A stretch of 35,198 nt of DNA from Geminicoccaceae bacterium (GCA_028285265.1 JANQPX010000048.1:1-35198); one strand, 5' to 3'. Positions 24,718 through 33,046 are shown, numbered from the stretch's first letter. Notes: generated by a model from the letters alone, not told the origin. A program made the numbers and translations.

Positions 24718-25727
24718 CCGGCGCCCGATCCAAAGCTCTCATCAAAGAAGCGCAGCCAGTTCTCGCCCATGATTCCGGCGACATCATCGTCGGAAAGGCC
24801 GGCCGCACGCAGGCCGGATTCGATGGCGTCGAAGTCGCGGTTATCCCGAAACCAGGACGGCATCTCCGGGAAGCCAGCGGCCTCCTTCGACCCTTCGCCA
24901 TAATCGAGCGTCTTGGTCCAGCGGCCATTCCTCATCCAGGTAACGACGCAGTCCGGCTGATCCTGGCAGAGATCCGTGCCGGTACCGAGACGTTCAGGTC
25001 CCATGAGTTCCGCCGTCCGTGCCACCATCTCGCAAAAGCTCTGAAGCGTGCAGTTCGATTTGTCTTTCAGATGGTGCGGATAGAGGGAAAAACCCAGCAT
25101 GCCTCCTGACTGTGCAAGGGCTCTCAACACGTCGTCGGACTTATTGCGCAAGGCCGGTTGCCAGGAAGCGGGATTGGCGTGGGTGATGGCGATCGGCCGT
25201 TCGGAGATCTCGATCGCTTCCAGGGTCGAGCGCTCGGCAGAATGGCTCATATCGACGACCATGCCAACCCGGTTCATCTCCCTGATCACTTCCCGGCCCA
25301 TGCGGGTGATGCCTGGGTCCTCCGCCTCGTAGCAGCCGGTCGCCAGCAGGGACTGGTTGTTGTAGCTGAGCTGCATGAAGCGTGCGCCGAGGGTATGCAG
25401 GATCTCGACCAGACCAATGTCGTCCTCGATCGGCGATGGGTTCTGGAACCCGAAGATGATCGCGATGCGACCCGTCTCCCGCGCCAGCCTAACATCGTCG
25501 CCGCTTCGCCCCTGAAAGATGAGGTCGGGAAACTGTTCGAACCAACGGTTCCAGCGTTCGATGTTGAGCACAGTTTCCCGGAAGGTTTCGTGATAGGCGA
25601 TGGTAACGTGAACCGCATCGACACCGCCTTCACGCATCTGCCGAAAGATGTCTTCCGACCAGTTCGCATATTGCAGCCCATCAACGCGGTGCGACCGCGA
25701 GCGTTGACTTTGCGATGCGTCTGTCAT
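24714..25727 (-). CDS. Membrane-dipeptidase-like (M19) protein with altered metal site
   Basis: This 337-residue protein has the renal-dipeptidase (M19) amidohydrolase fold: LARETGRIAIIFGFQN, EILHTLGARFMQLSYNNQSL, MNRVGMVVDMSHSAERST, then AITHANPASWQPALRNKSDD. The two late His ligands (in DMSHS and ITHAN) are kept. The usual N-terminal HxD pair is replaced by DGLQY (Leu18 and Tyr20), and the bridging Glu region 'GVEGGHS' reads GFQNPSP. There is no signal peptide. A related subgroup is found in glycine-betaine/dimethylglycine catabolic loci of pseudomonads, to my recollection. Its reaction is unknown and ordinary dipeptidase activity is doubtful. It sits four bases after the ALDH gene in the operon. 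Confidence 0.85.
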   Translation of the reverse strand: MTDASQSQRSRSHRVDGLQYANWSEDIFRQMREGGVDAVHVTIAYHETFRETVLNIERWNRWFEQFPDLIFQGRSGDDVRLARETGRIAIIFGFQNPSPIEDDIGLVEILHTLGARFMQLSYNNQSLLATGCYEAEDPGITRMGREVIREMNRVGMVVDMSHSAERSTLEAIEISERPIAITHANPASWQPALRNKSDDVLRALAQSGGMLGFSLYPHHLKDKSNCTLQSFCEMVARTAELMGPERLGTGTDLCQDQPDCVVTWMRNGRWTKTLDYGEGSKEAAGFPEMPSWFRDNRDFDAIESGLRAAGLSDDDVAGIMGENWLRFFDESFGSGAG

Positions 25728-25731
25728 GGGG

Positions 25732-27186
25732 TTAAGCCGGCTCGCCGGGGGCGACGTAGGTAGTCTTCACTGTCGTATAGAACTCCTTCGCATAGGCGCC
25801 TTGCTCGCGCGGGCCATAGGAACTGTCGCCGCGCCCGCCGAAGGGAACGTGATAGTCGGTGCCTGCTGTCGGCAGATTGACCATGACGCAGCCGGTCCGG
25901 GCATGGCGCTTGAAGTGGCTGGCGCGGGCGAGTGAGCGGGTGACGATACCCGAGGTGAGGCCGAAATGGGTGTCGTTGACGGTCGCGAGTGCCTCCTCGT
26001 ACGACCAAACCTGGATCACCGAAGCGATCGGCGCGAACATCTCTTCGCGATTGATGCGCATGGCGTTAGTGCTGCCGGCGAAGACCGCGGGCGCCATATA
26101 GTAGCCCTCTGTCGAACGCTGCAATCGGTCCCCGCCGCAAAGAAGCTCAGCACCCTCGGCCTTGCCGATGTCGATATAATCGAGGTTCGCCTGCAGTTGC
26201 TCTTCGCTGACGACCGGCCCGATCTCCGTGCCGTCAGCCAGGGCATGACCGACATTCAGCGCTTTCGTCGCCGCCACCAGCTTCTCAACGAAGGCATCAT
26301 GGATGCCCCCATGGACGACGAGTCGCGATGACGCCGTGCATTTTTGCCCGGTCCCGCCAAAAGCACCACCGACGGCGACGGTCACGGCGAGATCCAAATC
26401 GGCGTCGTCCATCACGGCGAGCGCATTCTTCGACCCCATCTCCATCTGCAGCTTGGTGAGGTTAGGAATAGCCGCCTGCGCGACAGCCTTCCCGACCAGC
26501 ACGGAACCGGTGAAGGAAATGGCGTGAACCTTCGGACTTTCCGCCAGGCGCTGGCCGATCGAGCCGCCAGCACCCATGACTAGATTGAACAGCCCCTTCG
26601 GAACATCCTGCTTGGCGATGATTTCGGTGAGTGCCACCGCAGAAGCCGGCGTCAAATTGGCGGGCTTCCAGATCACAGCATTGCCGAACGCGAGCGCCGG
26701 CGCGATTTTCCAGCTCGCCGTGGCCATCGGGAAATTCCAGGGTGAGATCACCGCCACTACGCCGACCGGCTCACGGCGGACATCGATCTCGACACCAGGA
26801 CGGACCGAGTCGGCGTTGTCTCCGATTTGCCGAAGGGTTTCAGCCGCGAAATACGTAAAGAACTGCCCGGCTCGATAAACCTCGCCCTTGCCCTCGGCGA
26901 GCGGCTTGCCCTCTTCCCTTGAAAGAAGCTCCCCCAGCTCGGAGGAGCGCGCCATGAGCGTTTCGCCGATCCTCATCAGCACATTCTGGCGGCGCTCCAT
27001 TCCGGCCTTGGCCCAATCCTTCTGAGCGAGGACAGCCGCATCCAAGGCGCTTTCCAGCTGATCGTTGCTGGCCTGGGCGTAGAGGCCGATGACATCGGTG
27101 ATATCCGAGGGATTGCGATTCTCGATCTCGCTTTTTCCCGCAACCCAATCACCATTGATGAAGTTGCCTTGCTTCTGCAATGCCAC
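25732..27186 (-). CDS. NAD(P)-dependent aldehyde dehydrogenase
   Basis: This ALDH-superfamily enzyme has about 484 residues from a GTG at 27186. The start is uncertain: a TTG at 27180 has the best-spaced GGGAGG site, and an open TTG at 27225 would add 13 residues. Family motifs are complete: ISPWNFPMA (Asn for the oxyanion hole), FTGSVLVGKAVA, the general base in QMEMGSKNALAV (Glu249), the nucleophile in GGTGQKCTASSRL (Cys283), and PFGGRGDSSYGPREQG. EMGSKN is a slight variant of the usual ELGGKN. It resembles the 2-oxoglutarate-semialdehyde dehydrogenase group, but the substrate is inferred only from context. It is the first gene of the operon, divergent from LysR. Confidence 0.9.
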   Translation of the reverse strand: MALQKQGNFINGDWVAGKSEIENRNPSDITDVIGLYAQASNDQLESALDAAVLAQKDWAKAGMERRQNVLMRIGETLMARSSELGELLSREEGKPLAEGKGEVYRAGQFFTYFAAETLRQIGDNADSVRPGVEIDVRREPVGVVAVISPWNFPMATASWKIAPALAFGNAVIWKPANLTPASAVALTEIIAKQDVPKGLFNLVMGAGGSIGQRLAESPKVHAISFTGSVLVGKAVAQAAIPNLTKLQMEMGSKNALAVMDDADLDLAVTVAVGGAFGGTGQKCTASSRLVVHGGIHDAFVEKLVAATKALNVGHALADGTEIGPVVSEEQLQANLDYIDIGKAEGAELLCGGDRLQRSTEGYYMAPAVFAGSTNAMRINREEMFAPIASVIQVWSYEEALATVNDTHFGLTSGIVTRSLARASHFKRHARTGCVMVNLPTAGTDYHVPFGGRGDSSYGPREQGAYAKEFYTTVKTTYVAPGEPA

Positions 27187-27242
27187 CCTCCCGGAAACCT
27201 CTTTGCGACGATCTCTTGGCGGCAATTGTGGACAGCCCTCGT

Positions 27243-27292
27243 CATTTCAGTCAAAATCAAATTTCTTAATTTTACTTCAGAGAATCTGAAGC
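27243..27292 (-). promoter_or_regulatory. Probable LysR operator, copy 1 (LysR/ALDH intergenic region)
   Basis: About 50 bases here match 28289-28338 in reverse orientation, with roughly 36 of 50 positions the same and no gaps. Shared parts are TTCA.TCAA, AAATTTCTTAA, and the inverted repeat TTCAG-N5-CTGAAGC; here CTTCAGAGAATCTGAAG (27275-27291) is a perfect 6+6 palindrome. It ends two bases before the LysR start codon and lies between the two divergent genes, so it probably controls both. Confidence 0.75.
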
Positions 27293-27293
27293 G

Positions 27294-28178
27294 ATGGCAA
27301 TCAAGATCGACATGCTGCGCTGTTTTGCTGTCGTGGCGGCAAGCGGCAATCTTGCCGACGCCGCCGACAAGCTCGGACGTACGCCATCGGCCGTGTCGAT
27401 GATGCTAAGACAGTTTGAAGATCATCTCGGCGCCTCTCTGTTCGAGTCAGAACGCAAGAGCCGGCTGACCGCACTTGGTATGTTCGTGTTGGACCAAGCC
27501 AAGCGCGAGTTGGATCATTTCGAGCAAACGGTCACCTCCATCGAACAGTTTTGCCGGGCAAAGGCGGGGTTCGTTCGGGTCGCCGCCGTGCCGTCGGTCG
27601 CGCGCGCGATCTTGCCGTCGGCAGTACGGAACTTCATCGCTGAGTATCCAGGTGTGCAGATCGACATCCGTGATATCGACAGTGCCACTGTCTTGCGAGA
27701 ACTGGAAAAGGGACGTGTCGACCTCGGCCTGGCCTCCATGTCCAGTATGGGCGTTGGCATTCTCCAGCGGGAACTGTTCTCCGATGCCTTCGGCGTGGTC
27801 TGCCCGCTTGATCATCCGTTGATGGACGAGCCGAAGCCGATCATATGGTCGGCACTCGAGCCCTGGCCCTTCATCGGCAATGGTGTTTGCCAACAAATCA
27901 AGGACGAGGGCTTCCAGCAGATCTTCAAAGGGTCCAGACTCATGGTGCGGAATACCACGTCCTTGACTGCCATCGTGCGCGCCGGCGTCGGTATTACCGT
28001 TCTACCACGCCTTGCAGTCGATCAATCAGAAGATCAACTGGCCTTTCTGCCGGTTGCCGATCCAGCTGCAAGGAGACGAATCGATATCCTTTCCAGCCGC
28101 CATCACGAGCCGACGCCGGCGACCCAGGCCTTCGAAGATGCAATCCGCCAAGCCAGCGGAACAATCGTACCGGCATGA
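27294..28178 (+). CDS. LysR-family transcriptional regulator of the BCCT/ALDH cluster
   Basis: This 294-residue protein has a winged HTH at residues about 5-64 (DMLRCFAVVAASGNLADAAD, then KLGRTPSAVSMMLRQFEDHL, then LFESERKSRLT). The two-lobed effector domain follows from about 90 (GFVRVAAVPSVARAILPSAV, then EKGRVDLGLASM, then IVRAGVGITVLPRLAV). Length and layout are normal. It is divergent from the ALDH-led operon and upstream of the BCCT gene, and both regions share an operator-like element, so it probably responds to the imported compound or an intermediate. Its own start lies directly behind the operator, suggesting autoregulation. Confidence 0.92.
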   Translation: MAIKIDMLRCFAVVAASGNLADAADKLGRTPSAVSMMLRQFEDHLGASLFESERKSRLTALGMFVLDQAKRELDHFEQTVTSIEQFCRAKAGFVRVAAVPSVARAILPSAVRNFIAEYPGVQIDIRDIDSATVLRELEKGRVDLGLASMSSMGVGILQRELFSDAFGVVCPLDHPLMDEPKPIIWSALEPWPFIGNGVCQQIKDEGFQQIFKGSRLMVRNTTSLTAIVRAGVGITVLPRLAVDQSEDQLAFLPVADPAARRRIDILSSRHHEPTPATQAFEDAIRQASGTIVPA

Positions 28179-28288
28179 AGGCGCCTCCAGCTCTCATGAT
28201 TTGGTCCTATCACAAAGAAATTTTGTGATCGAAATGACGGGAACGATCGCCGAACTGAAGTCTCACACGCCTAAGCCCAACACAAAAA

Positions 28289-28338
28289 GCTTCAGATAAA
28301 CTGAAACTTGCTTAAGAAATTTTAGCTTGATTGAAGTA
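28289..28338 (+). promoter_or_regulatory. Probable LysR operator, copy 2 (upstream of BCCT gene)
   Basis: This is the inverted counterpart of 27243-27292. It begins GCTTCAGATAAACTGAAAC, with the CTTCAG-N5-CTGAAA dyad, continues to CTTAAGAAATTTTAG and ends with TTGATTGAAGTA. It lies 110 bases after the LysR gene and about 355 bases before the BCCT start, oriented so that the transporter is on the side equivalent to the ALDH operon in copy 1. Confidence 0.72.
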
Positions 28339-28692
28339 TCCGGCAAACGGATGATACTCGGGAATAAGCTGGTGGTCGCTTCTTCGGCGGGCGTGCTTAT
28401 TGCCGGCCAATGCAGGTCGAATCGCCCACCTGGCCATTCAAGAAAGCGACCAAGAACGGTTCTGCGAGATCAAGGAGGTGCCCAACAAGCGCATGCCAGC
28501 CGAAGCTGGGCTCCAGGAGCTGAGCAGGTAGCGGAATAGGGCTCCAGCAGGAATGGTGCTGACCAGTGGCCGAAAGAAGGGCAAGAAAGGACGAATACAC
28601 GAAAAAGATCGCCGCTGAGACGTCGATTCTTGCGAAAAACGGCAAGTAGATTTCAAGAAACATCAGGAAAATAGCACCCGAGGGAGGCGTGC
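28339..28692. other. Long leader region before the BCCT gene
   Basis: No complete gene is supported. A plus-strand reading at about 28417-28530 gives IAHLAIQESDQERFCEIKEV, then PNKRMPAEAGLQELSR and a stop, without a usable start. It could be a gene fragment or part of a structured leader. Confidence 0.35.
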
Positions 28693-30528
28693 ATGAGCAT
28701 CAAACCAGCATTTACCGAGCTTGAGATCCGAACGGCTGAAAAAGGCTTCTATGAAGGCCACAGCCTTGAGATTGCCCTGATCAGCAAGGCGATCATGGTG
28801 GGGCTGGTCCTATGGGCGCTGGTCTGGCCGGCCAATGCGAATGGTGTGCTCGGCAGCTTCAACGGGCTTTTGCTTGAAAGCTTCAACAGCTTTTACATCG
28901 TGATCGTCGGCCTTTTCGTCGTCTTTCTGATCATCATCGCCGCTCTGCCGCAAACGGGCAAGCGTATCCTGGGTCGTCCGGGCGAAGGCACGGAGTTTTC
29001 GAACTTCTCTTGGTTCTCGATGATGTTCGGCGCCGGACTCGGCGTTGGCCTGATGGTCTTCGCCACTGCAGAACCGCTTGGTCTTTGGGGATCCAATCCG
29101 GTCATCGTTGCCGGCGCGGTCGAGCCCAACAGTCCGGAAGCGCTGCAATCCGCCTATCGCTTCACCTTCGCCCATTACGGTTTCCACGCCTGGGCAATCT
29201 ATGTCGTGACCGGCCTGTCGCTCTCCTACTACGCCTATACCCGCGACATGCCGCTGACCATCCGCTCTGCGCTGACACCGCTGTTCGGCCGCTTGATGAA
29301 CGGTTTTCTCGGTCACATCGTCGACGTGCTTGGCGTAGTCGCGACCATCCTTGGCGTGTCCGTGACCATCGGCTTCGGCGTCTCGCAGTTCATCGACGGG
29401 ATGTATGCGATCTCCGGCATGGACTGGATGATGGACCTCTCCGGTGAGGCGCCTGCCCCTGGTACGGTCGGCCTAGTCACCGGTCTGGTGGTCATCATGG
29501 GCCTCTCGATCATCTCGGCGGTCTCAGGGGTGGGACGCGGCATCAAGTATCTCTCCAATCTCAACCTCGTCCTGTCGATCATTCTGCTCATGACATTCGT
29601 GGTGTTCGGCTCGTTCCTGTTCGCCATGACCACCTACGGCAGCGCCCTGGTCGACTACATCCTCCACTTCTTCTCGATCGGCTTCAGCGCTTATGGTCCA
29701 CTCTCAGAGGCTGATTTCGCTGCAGCCCTGCCAGCGGAGGCAGCGCCGCTCGCTGATGTCCTAAGAGCTGGGGCAACCAATCCCTGGGGTTCGTTCGACG
29801 CCTTCAAATCCGGTCTCGAAGGCGAGGCCGCTGGCCTGCCCGACGAGATCCTGCAGGCAGCTTACGCTGCCGGCGAGCCCGGCCGCCAGTTCGGCTGGCA
29901 AGCGGGCTGGACCACCTTCTATTGGGCCTGGTGGATTGCGTTCTCGCCCTTCGTCGGCCTGTTCCTGGCACGCATCTCCCGCGGTCGAACCGTGCGCGAG
30001 TTCGTGATCGGCTGCGTGTTCGCGCCTGCCTTGGTATGCTTCGCCTGGATGACTATCCTCGGCGGTACAGCGATCGATCTCGAGCTTTCTGGTGTCGCCG
30101 AAGGTACGATCATCGGTGCCTCGAACACAGCGAAGCTGTTCGTCACGCTGGGCGAGATGATCTCTGGAGGGTTCCTTCTGGCCCTCACCGTGATGTGCGT
30201 GGTCTTGATCCTGACCTTCCTGGTGACATCGGCAGACTCGGGCATTTTGGTGATGAACACCATCATGTCCGGCGGCGATCAGAATGCCGGTATTAAGCAC
30301 CGCATCGTCTGGGGCGTGATCCTGACGCTGGTCATCGGCACGCTCCTGATAGCCGGTAAGACCAACGGTGGCGCGGATCCAATGGAGGCCCTGAAAAGCG
30401 CGATGATCATTGGCGCTCTCCCCTTCACCATGGTGATGGGCCTGATGTGCGTCGCCCTTGGCAAAGCGCTCTATCGAGACGGGTTGCGCGAGAAGGCTGG
30501 GCAGGTTTCGGTAGCGCCAGCCGAATAG
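28693..30528 (+). CDS. BCCT-family betaine/carnitine/choline-type transporter
   Basis: This 611-residue inner-membrane secondary transporter has about twelve helices. Diagnostic motifs are a SWFSMMFGAGLGVGLMVFAT segment, followed by AEPLGLWG, and the BCCT signature WTTFYWAWWIAFSPFVGLFL, then ARISRGRTVREF. LTFLVTSADSGILVMNTIMS lies in a late helix. BCCT proteins import betaines and related quaternary ammonium or zwitterionic compounds using sodium or proton gradients. The glycine-rich GAGLGVG segment is typical of betaine types, but substrate cannot be read from it. Both tails are short, so strong osmosensing is less likely and a catabolic import role fits the operon. GGAGG lies just before the ATG. 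Confidence 0.93.
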   Translation: MSIKPAFTELEIRTAEKGFYEGHSLEIALISKAIMVGLVLWALVWPANANGVLGSFNGLLLESFNSFYIVIVGLFVVFLIIIAALPQTGKRILGRPGEGTEFSNFSWFSMMFGAGLGVGLMVFATAEPLGLWGSNPVIVAGAVEPNSPEALQSAYRFTFAHYGFHAWAIYVVTGLSLSYYAYTRDMPLTIRSALTPLFGRLMNGFLGHIVDVLGVVATILGVSVTIGFGVSQFIDGMYAISGMDWMMDLSGEAPAPGTVGLVTGLVVIMGLSIISAVSGVGRGIKYLSNLNLVLSIILLMTFVVFGSFLFAMTTYGSALVDYILHFFSIGFSAYGPLSEADFAAALPAEAAPLADVLRAGATNPWGSFDAFKSGLEGEAAGLPDEILQAAYAAGEPGRQFGWQAGWTTFYWAWWIAFSPFVGLFLARISRGRTVREFVIGCVFAPALVCFAWMTILGGTAIDLELSGVAEGTIIGASNTAKLFVTLGEMISGGFLLALTVMCVVLILTFLVTSADSGILVMNTIMSGGDQNAGIKHRIVWGVILTLVIGTLLIAGKTNGGADPMEALKSAMIIGALPFTMVMGLMCVALGKALYRDGLREKAGQVSVAPAE

Positions 30529-30541
30529 AGACTTGACCGAT

Positions 30542-30571
30542 GCGAGCGGTACCTGAGGTGGCGCCGCTCGC
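30542..30571 (+). terminator. Hairpin downstream of the BCCT gene
   Basis: GCGAGCGG (30542-30549) pairs perfectly with CCGCTCGC (30564-30571), 13 bases after the BCCT stop codon. The loop is 14 bases and no T-run follows, so termination is likely from position but not certain. Confidence 0.45.
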
Positions 30572-30591
30572 CACAACCTGAACCTTGGCTC

Positions 30592-30796
30592 CTACCAGCT
30601 GAAACGCCAGGTCGCTGCCTGGTGTGCATATTGGTACGTTATCGATGCCGTCTCGACCACACCGACCAGCCGGCCGTTCTTCATCACCGCGAAGCGATCG
30701 GTGAGCTGGAACACATGCTCGAGATTGTGGCTGATCACGATGACACTGATCCCCTCGGCACGCATGTTGCGGACCAGTTCGAGGACCCGTCTGCCT
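30592..30796 (-). pseudogene. Sugar-type ABC transporter ATPase, C-terminal fragment
   Basis: The minus strand reads GRRVLELVRNMRAEGISVIV, then ISHNLEHVFQLTDRFAVMKN, then GRLVGVVETA. This is the part after Walker B in sugar ABC ATPases, including the H-loop His in ISHN. Walker A, the signature motif and Walker B are missing. The coding similarity stops exactly at the IS6-like terminal repeat at 30797, and an ATG there comes from the repeat itself. The rest of the gene is not found beyond the element. Confidence 0.8.
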
Positions 30797-31076
30797 GGCA
30801 TTGTCAGGTTGACGAGCTCACCTGCTCACCTCAGATCTTGGGCATGCCGACACCGCCGATCAACGCCTTTAAGGGCTACCGCTTTCCACGCGAGATCATC
30901 AGCTATGCCGTCTGGCTCTACTTTCGTTTCAGCCTGAGCCTTTCCAAAGCACGTTATCGCCACGCAAGACATGAAGCCTTCGACCTTTGGGAGATTTTCT
31001 CGGAGGAACTGACAGCGGCTTGATCAGCGGATAAGATGCTTTTCCTTCAAACGACCCTCAACAAGGCGACAATGCC
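30797..31076 (+). mobile_element. 280-bp internally deleted IS6-type element
   Basis: The left end GGCATTGTCAGGTTGACGAG (30797-30816) and the reverse complement of the right end (31057-31076) agree at 15 of 20 positions, including the first nine (GGCATTGTC). Between them lies a short transposase-derived frame. It interrupts the ABC ATPase fragment. No matching 8-bp target duplication is visible, so one flank has probably been lost. It resembles a MITE formed by internal deletion. Confidence 0.7.
30844..31023 (+). pseudogene. IS6-family transposase, internally deleted
   Basis: The 59-residue frame starts MPTPPINAFKGYRFPREIIS, then YAVWLYFRFSLSL, which is the N-terminus of IS6-family transposases. 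The frame then jumps to SKARYRHARHEAFDLWEIFS and EELTAA, an unrelated or C-terminal-like stretch, without the usual RDVEDLLAERG continuation or the DDE core. It keeps its frame across the join. No transposition activity is expected. Confidence 0.65.
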
Positions 31077-31101
31077 AAGCCAGATCATTGACCTTGGCAA
31101 T

Positions 31102-31116
31102 CTTTGCGACGGAACC
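31102..31116 (-). repeat. IS6-like terminal repeat, left of the dehydratase gene
   Basis: Read on the minus strand this is GGTTCCGTCGCAAAG, similar to the common IS6-family end GGCTCTGTTGCAAA and to 33179-33193. No transposase gene is attached. Confidence 0.45.
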
Positions 31117-31177
31117 CCGGTACGGGAGGGCAAACCACAAACCTGGCGCCTTTAGTGCAATAAAGCGGAGATCTCAC

Positions 31178-33046
31178 GTGTTGAATTCCAGAACCGTCCT
31201 CATCGATCATCATCCGGGCCGGAATGCCCAGACTGTCGGCATTGCGCGCGAAATCGGCACCGACGTCGAATTGATCCATGAGCCGTCGGTGGGTGTGATC
31301 GGCAACAAGGGCGACAGCCAATGCTATCTCGGCGTCCAGGCCAAGGTCGAGGCGATCCAGGAAACGTTGCGTGTTCGGGTAGGACGCGAGGCGGGCCAGA
31401 TGCGCATGCGGCTTGTGCAGCCCGAATACACGATCGCGACGTCGGACGGGATGCGCAACGGCACGCGCGAAATGCGCTATTCGCTGATCGGGCGCGAGAT
31501 CACGCACGACGGCATCTGCGAACATCTGAGTGCGAGTGGGCTTGAAGGCACAATCGCCGTGGTCGCATGTGACAAGCCGCCGGTCGGTACGTTGGCCGCG
31601 CTCCTCGAACACAACCGTCCGGCGATCATCATGTCGGACGGTCCGATCCGGCCGGGGATGGACCCGACATCGAATGAGCCGCTCGATATCGTCTCAGCCT
31701 TCCAGGCAGCAGGGCACGCGGACCCTGAACACAGGCACCGTGTTGCTTGCGCAGCTTGTCCCGGATACGGGAGTTGCGGTGGTATGTTCACCTACAACAC
31801 CATGCAGACATTCATCGGCGTCGTCGGTATGGAGCCGCTGCACATGGTGGCACCGCCATCCGATGATCCGCGCCGCCTTGAGCAGTTTCCGGGTCAGCTC
31901 GTTGGCTACCTCAATGCGATGATCGAAAAGGGAACTCGGCCTCGCGACATCGTCGGGCGCGATTCAATCCGTAATGCGGTGATCGTCGCGATGGCAATCG
32001 GCGGGTCGACCAACGTGGTGCTGCACGCGCCGGAGATTGCGCGTGCGGCCGGCTTCGCGAACTTCTGGCAAGACGTCATGTCGCCGGAAGAATTCAATCA
32101 TCTTTCGCAGCATATGGTTCCGGTGTTGACCGACGCGCGGCCGTACGGGCGCTATTCGATGGTCGACATCGATCGTGTCGGCGGCGTGCAGGTGATCGCA
32201 AAGGAGTTGATGGAGGCAGGGCTTGTCAACGGCGATGTGCCGACCTGCACTGGCGAGACGTTGGCCGAGCAGATCGCGCGTCTCGAAACGCCCGGGCCAG
32301 ATGGCACGGTGATCTACAGTGTCGAGAAGCCGTACAAGCCGACTGGTGGTCTGCGTGTGTTGGGCGGCAACTTGTCGCCTGAGTTCAGCGCCATCCTGAA
32401 ACTTGCTGGTGTCGAAGGAGGGCTCGAAGACAACGTGTTTCGTGGCACGGCGCGCGTGTTCGAAGGTGAAGTGGCGCTGCTCGATGCGCTCGAAAACGCA
32501 CCGGACAGCTTCAAGAACAACGACATGGTTGTCGTGCGCTACGAGGGGCCCAGCGGTGCGCCGGGCATGCCAGAGATGCTCGATCCGACGTCACGGATTT
32601 CGGCGCTCTGCCGTGAGCGCGACATTGTCGTGGCACTGATGACGGATGCACGCTTCTCCGGCGGCTCGGTTGGTCTGGTGATCGGTCATGTAGGTCCGGA
32701 GGCGGCACTCGGCGGGCCGATAGCGTTCATCGAGGACGGCGACGAAATCGTCGTCGATCTCAACAAGAACGAGATCAACTGTACGGCTCTTTTTGATGCC
32801 TCGACACTGTCTGCGCGCGAGGCTGCGTGGCAGAGGACTGTCGATGGCAATGGCGGCATGCATCCCAATTGTGGAGATGCCGATACGCGTCTGCTCAACC
32901 GTATGCGTCGCTCGGCGGTTCCGGCGACGCAGGGCGGCGGGATGCATCCTGACCGGACACTGTGGGTGCATGAGCCGCGTGAGGCAGCGAAGTCCGGTTT
33001 CGTGCCGAAAAACAGGTGGCGCGAAGGAATGGAGAAGGTGTTTTAG
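31178..33046 (+). CDS. IlvD/Edd-family dehydratase
   Basis: This protein has 622 residues from the GTG at 31178, which has GGAG eight bases upstream; the open frame extends to 31088 but without family similarity. It is a member of the dihydroxy-acid / sugar-acid dehydratase family. The three iron-sulfur ligands are present: Cys49 (GDSQCYLG), Cys131 (VVACDKPPVG) and Cys200 (CPGYGSCGGMFTYNTM). Later motifs are MAIGGSTNVVLHAPEIARAA, GPSGAPGMPEML and MTDARFSGGSVGLVIGHVGP. Substrates in the family include dihydroxyisovalerate, 6-phosphogluconate and aldonic acids. VACDKP replaces the usual NCDK, pointing away from housekeeping IlvD. It stands alone between IS6-like ends, and its codon style seems different from its neighbours, suggesting recent gain. 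Confidence 0.88.
   Translation: MLNSRTVLIDHHPGRNAQTVGIAREIGTDVELIHEPSVGVIGNKGDSQCYLGVQAKVEAIQETLRVRVGREAGQMRMRLVQPEYTIATSDGMRNGTREMRYSLIGREITHDGICEHLSASGLEGTIAVVACDKPPVGTLAALLEHNRPAIIMSDGPIRPGMDPTSNEPLDIVSAFQAAGHADPEHRHRVACAACPGYGSCGGMFTYNTMQTFIGVVGMEPLHMVAPPSDDPRRLEQFPGQLVGYLNAMIEKGTRPRDIVGRDSIRNAVIVAMAIGGSTNVVLHAPEIARAAGFANFWQDVMSPEEFNHLSQHMVPVLTDARPYGRYSMVDIDRVGGVQVIAKELMEAGLVNGDVPTCTGETLAEQIARLETPGPDGTVIYSVEKPYKPTGGLRVLGGNLSPEFSAILKLAGVEGGLEDNVFRGTARVFEGEVALLDALENAPDSFKNNDMVVVRYEGPSGAPGMPEMLDPTSRISALCRERDIVVALMTDARFSGGSVGLVIGHVGPEAALGGPIAFIEDGDEIVVDLNKNEINCTALFDASTLSAREAAWQRTVDGNGGMHPNCGDADTRLLNRMRRSAVPATQGGGMHPDRTLWVHEPREAAKSGFVPKNRWREGMEKVF

Noticed and set aside
21342..30528. Known glycine betaine, carnitine or stachydrine degradation locus
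   Set aside because: No Rieske oxygenase, demethylase, carnitine dehydrogenase or electron-transfer flavoprotein gene is present; only the importer and the M19-like gene recall such loci.
29761..30576. 271-codon minus-strand open frame in the BCCT gene
   Set aside because: It is rich in His/Gln/Arg and antisense to conserved BCCT membrane helices; a shadow frame.
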